A program made the position numbers and the translations under genes. The notes below the pieces were generated by a model. It was given only the letters and a program-made list of their open reading frames with translations, had not been told where the DNA came from and searched no databases. From positions 434,001 through 498,000 of the forward strand of contig NZ_JABRPK010000002.1 in NCBI RefSeq assembly GCF_013248995.1: 64,000 nucleotides of DNA. The letters run 5' to 3'. Within the stretch, counting starts at the first letter, position 1. The number at the start of each line of letters is the position of its first letter. Of this stretch, positions 33,172 through 43,000 are shown one piece after another. The stretch comes from Frigoribacterium sp. VKM Ac-2836. Its GTDB lineage: Bacteria; Actinomycetota; Actinomycetes; Actinomycetales; Microbacteriaceae.

Positions 33172-33924
33172 GTGTCGTTCGACCTGAGCTGGCTCGAGGC
33201 CACCCTCCTCGCCGCCGTGCGCATGACCGCGTTCCTCGTCATCGCGCCTCCGTTCTCGTACCGGGCCTTCCCGGCGCGGGTCAAGGCCATGCTCGGCATC
33301 GGGCTGGCGCTCGCCGTCGCACCGCGGGTCGCGCCCGGCTACGTGTCGCTCGAGACCGGCCCGTTCGTCATGGCCCTGGTGCTCGAGATCGTCGTCGGCG
33401 CGGTGCTCGGGTTCCTCGTCTTCGTGGCCTTCGCCGCCGTGCAGGCGGCCGGCAGCCTGATCGACCTCTTCGGTGGCTTCACGCTCGCGCAGGCCTTCGA
33501 CCCGCAGTCGATGGTGAACGGCGCGCAGTTCACCCGGTTGTTCCAGATGACCGCGCTCGCGCTGATGTTCGCCACCGGCGGCTACCAGCTGATCATCGGC
33601 GGGCTCACGCGCTCCTTCGACGCCGTGCCGCTCGGTCTCGGCATGGACCTCACGCGCCCGGTCGAGCTGCTGACCACGGGGGTCAGTCAGCTCTTCCTCT
33701 CGACGATCCAGATCGCCGGGCCCCTCTGCGTCGTCCTGTTCCTCGCCGACGTCGGCCTCGGCCTGCTCTCGCGGGTCGCTCCGGCGCTCAACGCCTACGC
33801 GATGGGCTTCCCGCTCAAGATCCTCATGACGGTCATGCTGGCCGGTGGCGTGTTCCTCGCGCTGCCGGGCGTCGTCGGCTCGCTGACCGGCGACGCCGCC
33901 GACATGCTGCTGGGGGTGGGCTGA
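33172..33924 (+). CDS. fliR: Flagellar export-gate protein FliR
   Basis: 250 residues with about six membrane helices. FSYRAFPARVKAMLGIGLALAV, LGFLVFVAFAAVQAAGSLID and PLKILMTVMLAG are typical of FliR. The GTG at 33172 follows a weak GGGG ribosome site and keeps the usual length. flhB begins 2 bases after its stop. Confidence 0.94.
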   Translation: MSFDLSWLEATLLAAVRMTAFLVIAPPFSYRAFPARVKAMLGIGLALAVAPRVAPGYVSLETGPFVMALVLEIVVGAVLGFLVFVAFAAVQAAGSLIDLFGGFTLAQAFDPQSMVNGAQFTRLFQMTALALMFATGGYQLIIGGLTRSFDAVPLGLGMDLTRPVELLTTGVSQLFLSTIQIAGPLCVVLFLADVGLGLLSRVAPALNAYAMGFPLKILMTVMLAGGVFLALPGVVGSLTGDAADMLLGVG

Positions 33925-33925
33925 C

Positions 33926-35191
33926 ATGGCGGACGACTCCGGCGAGCGCTCCGAGGCCGCGACCGACAAACGGATGAAAGAGGTCCACTCCAAGGGCCAG
34001 CTGTCGCGGTCGCAGGACCTCAGCGCCTGGGTGGGCGTGGGGGCCGCCGCGGTGATGATCCCGTCGACGATCGAGCGGGCCTCGTCGGCCGGCGTCGACC
34101 AGATCTTCTCGATCCGTCAGGCGATCACGCACCCCGACGCGTCGACCGTCGTCACCGAATTGATGCAGGGCGCCGGGTCGATGGCTGCCACGCTCGGGCC
34201 GATGCTCGCCGTCGTCGGTGTGGCCGTGCTCGCGACCGCGATCGTCCAGGGCGGCGTGCACATCAAGCGCATGACCGGCAACTACGAGCAGTTCAACCTG
34301 CTCAACGGCTTCAAGAACACGTTCGGCACGCAGGCGCTCTGGAACGGCGCGAAGGCCTTGATCAAGACGACGGTCGTCGGCCTCGTGCTCTGGTTCGCGA
34401 TCCAGGGCCTGATGCCCGTCCTCATGAGCGGCGGCGGACTCAGCGTCTCGGCCGTGCTCGAGGAGGCGAAGGCCGGCACCGGCATCCTCATCAAGGCGGC
34501 GATCGCCGCGGGGCTGCTGCTCGCCTTCGCCGACGTGTTCGTCGTCATGCGCCGCAACCGCAAGAAGACGCGCATGACCAAGAAAGAGGTCAAGGACGAG
34601 AACAAGTCGAGCGACGGCGACCCCCTGGTCAAGTCGCAGCGCCGCTCCCGTCAGCTCGCCATGAGCCGCAACCGCATGATCGGGGCCATCGCCGACGCCG
34701 ACGTCGTCATGGTCAACCCGACCGACTACGCCGTCGCCGTGAAGTACGAGCCCGGCAAGTCGGCACCGCGCGTCGTCGCGAAGGGTGCCGGCACGGTCGC
34801 CGCCCGCATCCGCGAGCAGGCCACCGCCGACGGCGTCCCGCTCGTCGTCGACGTCCCCCTGACCCGCGCCCTGCACGCCGCCTGCGGTCTGGGCGACGAG
34901 ATCCCCGTCGACCTCTACACGCCGGTCGCCCGCGTGCTGACCTTCGTCATGGCGCTCAAGGCCCGCGGCACGCTGAAGGGCACGCACACGCCGCCCCGCG
35001 TCACCACGGCCGACGAGGTGGCGGGCTTCCTCGCCCCCGAGTCGCTCGAGGCCGACGCCGTCCCCCGCCGACTCCGCGTCGCCCGCGAGGTCGCGACCGC
35101 CGCGGCCGACGCGACCTCCGCGTCCTCGCGCACCGCGCCTCCCGCGCCCTCCCGCTCCGTCCGTCCCGCCACCTCTGGAGGCATCCGATGA
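33926..35191 (+). CDS. flhB: Flagellar export switch protein FlhB, with NPTD in place of NPTH
   Basis: 421 residues. The N-terminus is SGERSEAATDKRMKEVHSKGQ, four membrane helices lie at about 33-205, and a basic linker leads to the cytoplasmic domain with the autocleavage site N264-P265-T266-D267. The family consensus is NPTH, so the His is replaced by Asp here. Downstream VPLVVDVPLTRALHAACGLGDEIP is standard. The C-terminal 60 residues are an Ala/Arg-rich extension. It overlaps flhA (ATGA). Confidence 0.93.
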   Translation: MADDSGERSEAATDKRMKEVHSKGQLSRSQDLSAWVGVGAAAVMIPSTIERASSAGVDQIFSIRQAITHPDASTVVTELMQGAGSMAATLGPMLAVVGVAVLATAIVQGGVHIKRMTGNYEQFNLLNGFKNTFGTQALWNGAKALIKTTVVGLVLWFAIQGLMPVLMSGGGLSVSAVLEEAKAGTGILIKAAIAAGLLLAFADVFVVMRRNRKKTRMTKKEVKDENKSSDGDPLVKSQRRSRQLAMSRNRMIGAIADADVVMVNPTDYAVAVKYEPGKSAPRVVAKGAGTVAARIREQATADGVPLVVDVPLTRALHAACGLGDEIPVDLYTPVARVLTFVMALKARGTLKGTHTPPRVTTADEVAGFLAPESLEADAVPRRLRVAREVATAAADATSASSRTAPPAPSRSVRPATSGGIR

Positions 35192-37239
35192 AGTCCACCC
35201 TGCCCAAGCTCGCCGTCCCGGTCGGCATCGTCGGCATCGTGCTGCTGCTCGTCGTGCCGGTGCCGGCGCCCCTGCTCGACGTGCTGATCATCCTCAACAT
35301 CCTGTTGGCCCTGGTGATCCTGCTGACGACGCTGTTCGTCAAGAAGCCGCTCGACTTCTCGGTGTTCCCGTCGCTGCTGCTCGTCGCCACGCTGTTCCGC
35401 CTCGGGCTCAACGTGGCGTCGACGCGTCTCGTGCTCGGCGACGGCTTCGCGGGCGACGTGATCGCGTCGTTCGGACACGTGGCGGTGAGCGGCTCGATCA
35501 TCATCGGTTCGGTGATCTTCCTGATCCTCGTGGTGATCCAGTTCGTGGTCGTCACGAAGGGTGCCGAGCGCGTCGCCGAGGTGGGCGCGCGGTTCACCCT
35601 CGACGCCATGCCGGGCAAGCAGATGGCGATCGACGCCGACCTCAACGCGGGCCTCATCACCGACGAGGTCGCCAAGCAGCGTCGCGCCGACGTCAGCGCC
35701 GAGGCCGACTTCTACGGTGCCATGGACGGTGCGTCGAAGTTCGTCAAGGGCGACGCGATCGCCGGCATCATCATCATCATCATCAACCTGGTCGGCGGCA
35801 TCGCGATCGGCGCCCTGCAGAACGGCATGGCCATCGGTGACGCCCTCTCGCACTACGGGCTGCTGACGATCGGCGACGGCCTGACCACCCAGATCCCGGC
35901 ACTGCTGATGGCCGTCTCGACCGGCATGATCGTCACGCGATCGGGTGCCGACACCGAGATGGGCGCGCAGGCCGCGTCGCAGCTCGGTCAGTCGCGCATC
36001 GCGCTCGCCGTGGCCGGAACCGCCGCCATCGGCATGGGCTTCATCCCCGGCATGCCGATCATCGCCTTCCTGCTGATCGGCGGGGCGCTGCTGATCGTCG
36101 CCTACCGGCTCGGCGTGGCCGCCAAGGCCGAGGAGGCGCGCGCGGCCCTCGCGGAACAGCAGGCGGCGGTCGTCGCCCCGACCGACACGACCGACGACCT
36201 GCTCGAGCAGATGCGGGTGCACGCGCTCGAGATCCTGCTCGCACCGGACCTCGTCGACATGGTCGGCGGGTCGTCGGACGACCTGCTCGGTCGGGTCAAG
36301 GCCCTACGCCGCAAGATCGCCGTCGACCTCGGCATCGTCGTGCCGCCGGTCCGGACCCGCGACAGCGTCGACCTGCCCCCGGCCACCTACTCGATCCGCA
36401 TCGCGGGCGTCGAGGCCGGTCGCGGTCAGGCCCCGGCCCGTTCGGTGCTCGCCCTGGGCGACGCGCTCGACGGTCTGCCCGGCACCGCCACGGTCGAGCC
36501 GGTCTTCGGTCTCGCCGGCAAGTGGGTGCCCGCCGAGATGCGGCACAGCGCCGAGATGACCGGTGCCACGGTGATCGACCGCGTCTCGGTGCTGGTGACG
36601 CACCTCTCGTCGATCATCGCCGACAACGCCGCCCGCCTGCTCACCCGCGAGGACGTCCGCGTGCTGGCCGAGGGTGTCAAGCAGGTCAACGCGCCGGCCG
36701 TGGACGACCTCGTGCCGAGCATGCTGTCGCTCGCCGAGCTGCAGCGCGTCCTCCAGGGCCTGCTCTCCGAGCGCATCCCGATCAACGACCTGGCGCGGAT
36801 CTGCGAGGGGCTGACGCTGCGGGCCAAGGTGTCCACCGACCCGGAGGGACTCGTCGAGGCGGCCCGCGCCTCCTTGGGGCCCGCGCTCACGGCGCAGTAC
36901 CTCGACGGCCGGGTGCTGCGGGTCATCATGATCGACCCGACGCTCGAGCAGTCGATGCTCGAGGGGTTGCGGCCGAGCGACCAGGGCACGCAGATCCTGC
37001 TCGACGGGCACCGGGTCGAGCAGGTGCTCGGATCGTTGCGCGAGGCCGTGCAGTCGGTCGAGGCGCAGGGGCTCAGCGCGGTGCTGGTCTGCGCCCCGGC
37101 GTTGCGACCGGCCATCCACCGGTTGGTGTCGGCGCAGCAGAACGGCCTGCCGGTGCTGTCCTACCAGGAGGCCACCGCCGCCGGGTCGACCATCGAGACC
37201 GTCGGCGTCGTCCGTGCCGCCGACTCGATCGTGGCCTGA
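35188..37239 (+). CDS. flhA: Flagellar export-gate protein FlhA
   Basis: 683 residues, normal length. The membrane half (to about 310) carries the conserved loop after helix 4 (GAERVAEVGARFTLDAMPGKQM). The cytoplasmic half (about 330-683) docks late substrates and chaperones. ATG overlaps flhB. Exact or near copies of the 11-mer fall in the coding sequence at 36131 (mismatch) and 36864. Confidence 0.96.
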   Translation: MKSTLPKLAVPVGIVGIVLLLVVPVPAPLLDVLIILNILLALVILLTTLFVKKPLDFSVFPSLLLVATLFRLGLNVASTRLVLGDGFAGDVIASFGHVAVSGSIIIGSVIFLILVVIQFVVVTKGAERVAEVGARFTLDAMPGKQMAIDADLNAGLITDEVAKQRRADVSAEADFYGAMDGASKFVKGDAIAGIIIIIINLVGGIAIGALQNGMAIGDALSHYGLLTIGDGLTTQIPALLMAVSTGMIVTRSGADTEMGAQAASQLGQSRIALAVAGTAAIGMGFIPGMPIIAFLLIGGALLIVAYRLGVAAKAEEARAALAEQQAAVVAPTDTTDDLLEQMRVHALEILLAPDLVDMVGGSSDDLLGRVKALRRKIAVDLGIVVPPVRTRDSVDLPPATYSIRIAGVEAGRGQAPARSVLALGDALDGLPGTATVEPVFGLAGKWVPAEMRHSAEMTGATVIDRVSVLVTHLSSIIADNAARLLTREDVRVLAEGVKQVNAPAVDDLVPSMLSLAELQRVLQGLLSERIPINDLARICEGLTLRAKVSTDPEGLVEAARASLGPALTAQYLDGRVLRVIMIDPTLEQSMLEGLRPSDQGTQILLDGHRVEQVLGSLREAVQSVEAQGLSAVLVCAPALRPAIHRLVSAQQNGLPVLSYQEATAAGSTIETVGVVRAADSIVA

Positions 37240-37240
37240 C

Positions 37241-38434
37241 ATGGCGACCACGATCGTCATGACCGGCGAGTCGCTCGACGGACTGCGCCGCGAGGTACGG
37301 GCGACCCACGGGGCCTCGGCGCGCATCGTCGCGGCCCAGAGGGTGACCGTCGGGGGAGTCGCCGGCTTCTTCGCCCGCAAGCACTACGAGGTGACGGTCG
37401 AGGTGCCCGAGGTGGGCGTCGACCTGCCCGTCGCCCGCGTGCGCATCACGACGCCGGTGCCCGCCGAGCGCGCCGGCATCGCGGCGCTGCTGGCCTCGGC
37501 TGACGAGGCCGAGGACGCTCTGCAGGCGGGAGCTCCGGCACCCCGGGCCGCCTGGTCGGCGTCGATGGCCCCGGGTGACGTGGCCTCGTCGAGCGCCCCG
37601 GTCCGGGACGGGTTCGACGACGTGCTGACCGGCTCGGCCGCGCCCGTGAGCCCGCGCCGGGCCGCCCGGGCCGCCGCGGCCGCCGCGACGACGACGGGCG
37701 GTGCCCCGGTCACGGCGTCCGCCGCAGGAGGCGCGGTGCCGGCCCCGGTCCCGGCCGACGTCTCGACGCGCACCGACGCCTTCGCTTCGATCATGGACGA
37801 CCTCACCTTCAACGGGATCGCGCCCGCCGCCGGTGCCGACACCGGCGCCGGAACCGCGGGTGCGGGTCCCACCGCCCTCGCCGACGGTGACGCCGCCGAC
37901 CCCGACCTGCCGCGCGGGGCCGCTCCCCGCCGCACGGCCGCCTCGCTCGCGGCCGCCGCCGACGCCCTCGCCGCGCAGGCCCGGGCCGTGGCCTCCCCGG
38001 GTGTGCCGCCCGCACCCGACGTGTCGCGCGGGGCAGGCGACCTCGTCGTGGTGGTCGGTCGCCCCGGCGACGCCTTCCGCGTGGCCGCCCAGATGGCGTC
38101 GACGTTCGGGCTGCGCTCGGTGGACGTGTCCGACCGCCGCAGCGGCATCCTGGCCCGGGCCACCGGCGTGCACGAGAACTCCGCCGTCGTGACGGCCCTG
38201 GCCTGGGACGCCGCCGCACCCGCCGCCCTCGAGGCGATCGCCGCCGATCAGGTCTGGGTCGCGGTCGACGTCGGCCGCAAGCACGACGACACCGCCCGCT
38301 GGGTCGAGGCCGTCCGGGCCGTGACGCCCGTGGCCGCGGCCGCGGTGGTCGGCGAGGACGACACGGCGACCCCGGGCACGGTGCACCTGCTCGGCGTGCC
38401 GGTGGGCTGGCGCGAAGGAGGCGCGACCCGCTGA
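37241..38434 (+). CDS. flhF: FlhF-like protein with degenerate GTPase domain
   Basis: 397 residues. The N-terminus matches the FlhF start (SLDGLRREVRATHGASARIVAAQRV...GGVAGFFARKHYEV). The middle is an Ala/Thr/Pro linker. The C-terminal domain (about 265-395) begins DLVVVVGRPGDAFRVAAQM where a GTPase would read GPTGVGKTTT, so the P-loop lysine and serine/threonine are missing. It is about the usual length, so this is loss of catalysis rather than truncation. Placed after flhA as flhF usually is. Confidence 0.75.
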   Translation: MATTIVMTGESLDGLRREVRATHGASARIVAAQRVTVGGVAGFFARKHYEVTVEVPEVGVDLPVARVRITTPVPAERAGIAALLASADEAEDALQAGAPAPRAAWSASMAPGDVASSSAPVRDGFDDVLTGSAAPVSPRRAARAAAAAATTTGGAPVTASAAGGAVPAPVPADVSTRTDAFASIMDDLTFNGIAPAAGADTGAGTAGAGPTALADGDAADPDLPRGAAPRRTAASLAAAADALAAQARAVASPGVPPAPDVSRGAGDLVVVVGRPGDAFRVAAQMASTFGLRSVDVSDRRSGILARATGVHENSAVVTALAWDAAAPAALEAIAADQVWVAVDVGRKHDDTARWVEAVRAVTPVAAAAVVGEDDTATPGTVHLLGVPVGWREGGATR

Positions 38435-38446
38435 GCCGCGCCTCCT
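38416..38446 (+). terminator. Hairpin over the flhF stop made of an inverted 11-mer pair
   Basis: AGGAGGCGCG (38416-38425) pairs with CGCGCCTCCT (38437-38446), a 10-base stem with an 11-base loop containing the TGA of the flhF-like gene. A further minus-oriented copy is at 38506-38516. It probably ends the fliM operon before csrA. Confidence 0.55.
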
Positions 38447-38526
38447 CGGGTGGTCGTCCTGCCGCGGTCGCGCCTCGTGGTCGCCGCCGTTCCGCGGTCG
38501 CCGACCCGCGCCTCCTGCCTGTCGTC

Positions 38527-38556
38527 GTGACCGGACCGCCCCGCGCTCACTAAGCT
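38527..38556 (+). promoter_or_regulatory. csrA promoter giving a leaderless mRNA
   Basis: GTGACC (38527-38532), 18 bases, TAAGCT (38551-38556). The csrA ATG begins 7 bases after the -10 and no ribosome site precedes it, so the mRNA probably starts at the ATG. rpsL in this window uses the same TAAGCT -10. Confidence 0.5.
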
Positions 38557-38562
38557 GGCCCG

Positions 38563-38811
38563 ATGCTGGTGCTGACACGCAAGGTCGGAGAACGCATCGT
38601 GATCGGCGACGACATCGTCATCACGGTGCTCGACTCCCGTGGCGACGGCGTGCGCATCGGCATCGACGCGCCCCGCGGCGTCAAGATCCAGCGCGAAGAG
38701 GTCATCAAGGCCGTCACCGAGGCCAACGTCGAGGCGGCGAAGGCCCCCGACGACGCCGAGGCCCGCCTCCGCGCCGCCCTCGGCGCACCCGCCCCCCGCG
38801 CCGACCAGTAG
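38563..38811 (+). CDS. csrA: Carbon storage / flagellin translational regulator CsrA
   Basis: 82 residues. The whole CsrA fold is present: MLVLTRKVGERIVIGDDIVITVLD, VRIGIDAPRGVKIQREEV with the RNA-binding Arg, and an Ala/Asp-rich tail. It binds GGA in RNA hairpin loops and represses translation; in Bacillus it represses flagellin and is antagonised by FliW (not in this window). It ends the flagellar locus. The GGA-loop hairpins at the flgB and fliH 5' ends (4758, 8759) are probable targets. Confidence 0.95.
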   Translation: MLVLTRKVGERIVIGDDIVITVLDSRGDGVRIGIDAPRGVKIQREEVIKAVTEANVEAAKAPDDAEARLRAALGAPAPRADQ

Positions 38812-38896
38812 CAGGCGGTCACGCCGCCACGGGATGGTCACGCCGCCATCTCTTCGCCTGGCGTCGTGTCCACATCATGGTGCTATCGAGGCCCTC

Positions 38897-39754
38897 TCAG
38901 CGGGCCCCGAACACGCTGCGCGACGGCTCGGGCGACGGGACGGCGGTGGCGTCGGTGACCACGGGCGCGCCGGCGACGAAATCGCGCAGCTCGCGGCCGT
39001 GGACGACCTTGGCCGGCAGCGGGTCCGACGAATAGAGCCGAGGCATGCGGTCGGTCGGCAGCGGAGACGGCGAGCCGATCAGCACGACGTTGCCGAAGCG
39101 TCGGCCCTTGAGCGTGGCGGGATCGGCCACCGCCGCCACGTGCTCGAAGACGGTGGCGAGCGTCGACGCCTGCCCCCGGGCGAAGGCCAGCCCCGCGCCG
39201 TCGGCCGAGTTGACGATCAGCATGCCGGTCGGCGACAGGAACTCGGCCGCGGCCGTGTAGAACTCCAGCGAGGTGACGTGCGCGGGGATCTGCGAGCCGC
39301 CGAACACGTCGACGATCAGCAGGTCGACCGTGCCGCGCAGTCCGGCGGGCAGCTTCACCATCACCTCGCGGGCATCGCCGTAGCGCACCCGGATCGAGGC
39401 GCCGCGCGGCAGCGGCAGCGTCTCGCGCACCAGGGCCACCAGGTCGGCCTCGAGTTCGATCACCTGCTGGCGAGAGCCCGGCCGGGTCGCCTCGACGTAG
39501 CGCGGCAGGGTCAGGGCGCCGGCGCCGAGGTGGAGGGCCGTGACCGGGCCCTCGGGCAGCAGGTCGACGGCGTGCCCGATGCGCCGGACGTATTCGAACG
39601 CCAGGTGCGTGGGGTCGTCGAGGTCGACGTGCGACTGCGGTGTGCCGTCGACGACGAGCGTGTACGAACCGGGTCGGTGGCGGTCCTCGTCGACACGGGC
39701 GAGGCCCGCTCCGATCGAGATCTCGACGGGCGGTTCGTCGTGCTGTGCGGCCAT
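38897..39754 (-). CDS. Spermidine-synthase-like / SAM-dependent methyltransferase-fold protein
   Basis: 285 residues. The SAM-binding glycine loop is LHLGAGALTLPRYVEA, followed by acidic VIELEADLVAL, GDAREVM and LLIVDVFGGSQIPAH, the layout of polyamine aminopropyltransferase-like proteins. The ATG at 39754 has GGGAGG upstream. No second polyamine gene is nearby, and actinobacterial members of this group often have undefined substrates, so activity is uncertain. Transcribed away from rpoB. Confidence 0.8.
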   Translation of the reverse strand: MAAQHDEPPVEISIGAGLARVDEDRHRPGSYTLVVDGTPQSHVDLDDPTHLAFEYVRRIGHAVDLLPEGPVTALHLGAGALTLPRYVEATRPGSRQQVIELEADLVALVRETLPLPRGASIRVRYGDAREVMVKLPAGLRGTVDLLIVDVFGGSQIPAHVTSLEFYTAAAEFLSPTGMLIVNSADGAGLAFARGQASTLATVFEHVAAVADPATLKGRRFGNVVLIGSPSPLPTDRMPRLYSSDPLPAKVVHGRELRDFVAGAPVVTDATAVPSPEPSRSVFGAR

Positions 39755-40073
39755 GCCTCCAGCCTCCCATCCCGGGGACGAGGAGGCGCACGCGGCCCCC
39801 GATCCCGTGGAATGCCTGTGCATGCGCCCGGGTTATACCGAAGCTCGAGCGAAAGGTCAACGACAGGGCTTGCCAGGCGTGTCCGGGGCGACCTAGTATG
39901 GACCTTTGCGCTCCCCGTGCGTCCTGTCGTCATATTGCGGTCGACAACGTCTCGAGACACCCACCCCGAATATGACGGCGGGGTGGATGGTGTCCGCCGG
40001 GTAGGGCCGTTCACTCACTCACCACATACTGTCCGACAGTGATGACCCGACGGGGTCCACGGAGGTTACTTCC
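39755..40073 (+). promoter_or_regulatory. rpoB promoter and structured leader
   Basis: A sigma-70-type promoter is visible: TTGCCA at 39870-39875, 18 bases, TAGTAT at 39894-39899. The leader of about 165 bases can form two competing structures. CGTCATATT (39928-39936) pairs with AATATGACG (39969-39977); or CCACCCC (39961-39967) pairs with GGGGTGG (39980-39986) with the second arm in its loop. A small hairpin ACTGT-CCG-ACAGT is at 40028-40040. GGAGG at 40061-40065 serves the TTG start. Bases 39755-39869 show no recognisable feature beyond a partial 11-mer at 39780. Confidence 0.65.
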
Positions 40074-43000
40074 TTGGCTGCTGCGAACAACGCATCCACC
40101 AACTCACCCAAGAACGGTCGCAACGCATCGCGGCTCTCGTTCGCCAAGATCACCGACACGCTGACGGTCCCCGACCTGCTGGCGCTCCAGACCGAGAGCT
40201 TCGACTGGCTCGTCGGCAACGACATCTGGAAGGACCGCCTCGCCGAGGCGACCGAACAGGGTCGCACCGACCTGGCCCTCCACTCGGGCCTGGAAGAGAT
40301 CTTCGAAGAGATCTCGCCGATCGAAGACCTCGGCGAGACCATGCAGCTCTCGTTCACGGCTCCCGAGCTCGAAGAGCCCAAGTACACGATCGACGAGTGC
40401 AAAGAGCGTGGCAAGACCTACGCCGCGCCGCTCTACGTGAACGCCGAGTTCATGAACCACCTCACCGGTGAGATCAAGACCCAGACGGTCTTCATGGGCG
40501 ACTTCCCGCTCATGACCGAGCGAGGCACCTTCATCATCAACGGCACCGAGCGTGTCGTCGTCTCGCAGCTCGTCCGTAGCCCGGGCGTCTACTTCGAGCG
40601 CGCCTCCGACAAGACCAGCGACAAGGACATCTACTCGGCTCGCGTCATCCCGAGCCGTGGTGCCTGGCTCGAGTTCGAGATCGACAAGCGCGACCAGGTC
40701 GGCGTCCGCATCGACCGCAAGCGCAAGCAGAGCGTGACCGTCTTCCTCAAGGCCCTCGGCCTGACGAGCGAAGAGATCATGGAGGAGTTCAAGGGCTTCG
40801 CCTCGATCGAGGCCACCCTCGAGAAGGACGCCATCCTCACCAAGGAAGAGGCGCTCAAGGACATCTACCGCAAGCTGCGCCCGGGCGAGCAGGTCGCCGC
40901 CGAGGCCGCGCGTGCGCTCCTCGACAACTTCTACTTCAACCACAAGCGCTACGACCTGGCCAAGGTGGGTCGTTACAAGATCAACCGCAAGCTCGGCATC
41001 GACGCGCCCCTGGGTGACTCGGTCCTGACCGTCGACGACATCGTCGCCACGATCAAGTACCTCGTCTCGCTGCACGCCGAAGAGAAGTCGATGAACGGCA
41101 CGCGTGACGGCGAGCCCGTCCAGTTGCGCCTCGACGTCGACGACATCGACCACTTCGGCAACCGTCGCATCCGCGCGGTCGGCGAACTGATCCAGAACCA
41201 GGTCCGCACCGGTCTGTCGCGCATGGAGCGTGTCGTCCGTGAGCGCATGACCACCCAGGACATCGAGGCGATCACGCCGCAGACCCTGATCAACGTGCGC
41301 CCCGTCGTCGCCGCGATCAAGGAGTTCTTCGGCACCTCGCAGCTGTCGCAGTTCATGGACCAGAACAACCCGCTCTCGGGTCTGACGCACAAGCGTCGCC
41401 TGAGCGCGCTCGGCCCCGGCGGTCTGTCGCGTGAGCGCGCCGGCGTCGAGGTGCGCGACGTCCACCCCTCGCACTACGGCCGCATGTGCCCGATCGAGAC
41501 CCCTGAAGGCCCGAACATCGGTCTGATCGGTTCGCTCGCGTCCTTCGCGCGCATCAACTCGTTCGGCTTCATCGAGACGCCGTACCGTCGCGTCGACAAG
41601 GGCAACGTCACCACGACGATCGACTACCTCACCGCCTCCGAAGAAGACGACTACGTCGTCGCCCAGGCGAACGCCCCGCTCGACGACAAGTTCGACTTCG
41701 TCGACGACAAGGTGCTCGTCCGCAAGAAGGGCGGCGAGGTCGAGCTCGTCGACAAGGCCGAGGTCGACTACATGGACGTCTCGCCGCGCCAGATGGTGTC
41801 GGTGGCCACGTCGCTGATCCCGTTCCTCGAGCACGACGACGCGAACCGCGCCCTCATGGGTGCCAACATGCAGCGTCAGGCCGTCCCGCTCGTCCGCAGC
41901 GAGAGCCCCCTCGTCGGCACCGGCATGGAGGGCTACACCGCGATCGACGCCGGTGACGTCGTCACCGCCGACGCCGCGGGTGTCGTCTCCGAGGTGTCGG
42001 CCGACGTCGTCACCGTTCAGCTCGACGACGGCGGCACGCAGGACTACTACCTGCGCAAGTTCGACCGCTCGAACCAGGGCGCCAGCTACAACCACCGTGT
42101 GATCGTCGACGCCGGCCAGCGTGTCGAGGTCGGCGAGGTCATCGCCGACGGTCCCGCGACCGAGAACGGCGAGCTCGCGCTCGGCAAGAACCTCCTCGTC
42201 GCGTTCATGCCGTGGGAGGGCTACAACTACGAGGACGCGATGATCCTGTCGCAGAACCTCGTGAAGGACGACACCCTCTCGTCGATCCACATCGAAGAGT
42301 ACGAAGTCGACGCCCGCGACACGAAGCTCGGCAAGGAAGAGATCACCCGTGATCTCCCCAACGTCAGCCCCGACCTGCTGGCCGACCTCGACGAGCGCGG
42401 CATCATCCGCATCGGTGCCGAGGTGCGTCCCGGTGACATCCTCGTCGGCAAGGTCACGCCCAAGGGCGAGACCGAGCTCAGCGCCGAAGAGCGTCTGCTG
42501 CGTGCGATCTTCAACGAGAAGAGCCGCGAGGTCCGCGACACGTCCCTGAAGGTGCCCCACGGCGAGCAGGGAACGGTCATCGGCGTCAAGGTCTTCGACT
42601 CGCAAGACGGAGACGACGAGCTCGGCTCGGGCGTCAACCAGCGCGTCGTCGTGTTCATCGCCCAGAAGCGCAAGATCACCGCGGGTGACAAGCTCGCCGG
42701 TCGTCACGGCAACAAGGGCGTCATCTCGACGATCCTGCCGGTCGAGGACATGCCCTTCCTCGCCGACGGCACCCCCGTCGACATCATCCTCAACCCGCTC
42801 GGCGTGCCCGGCCGCATGAACTTCGGCCAGGTGCTCGAGATCCACCTCGGGTGGATCGCCGCGCAGGGCTGGAACGTCGAGGGCATCCAGGAGTGGGCCA
42901 AGAACCTTCCCGAAGAGGCGCTCAGCGCCGCTCCGGGCACGAAGGTCGCCACCCCGGTGTTCGACGGTGCCGCCGAGCGCGAGATCGAGGGTCTGCTCGA

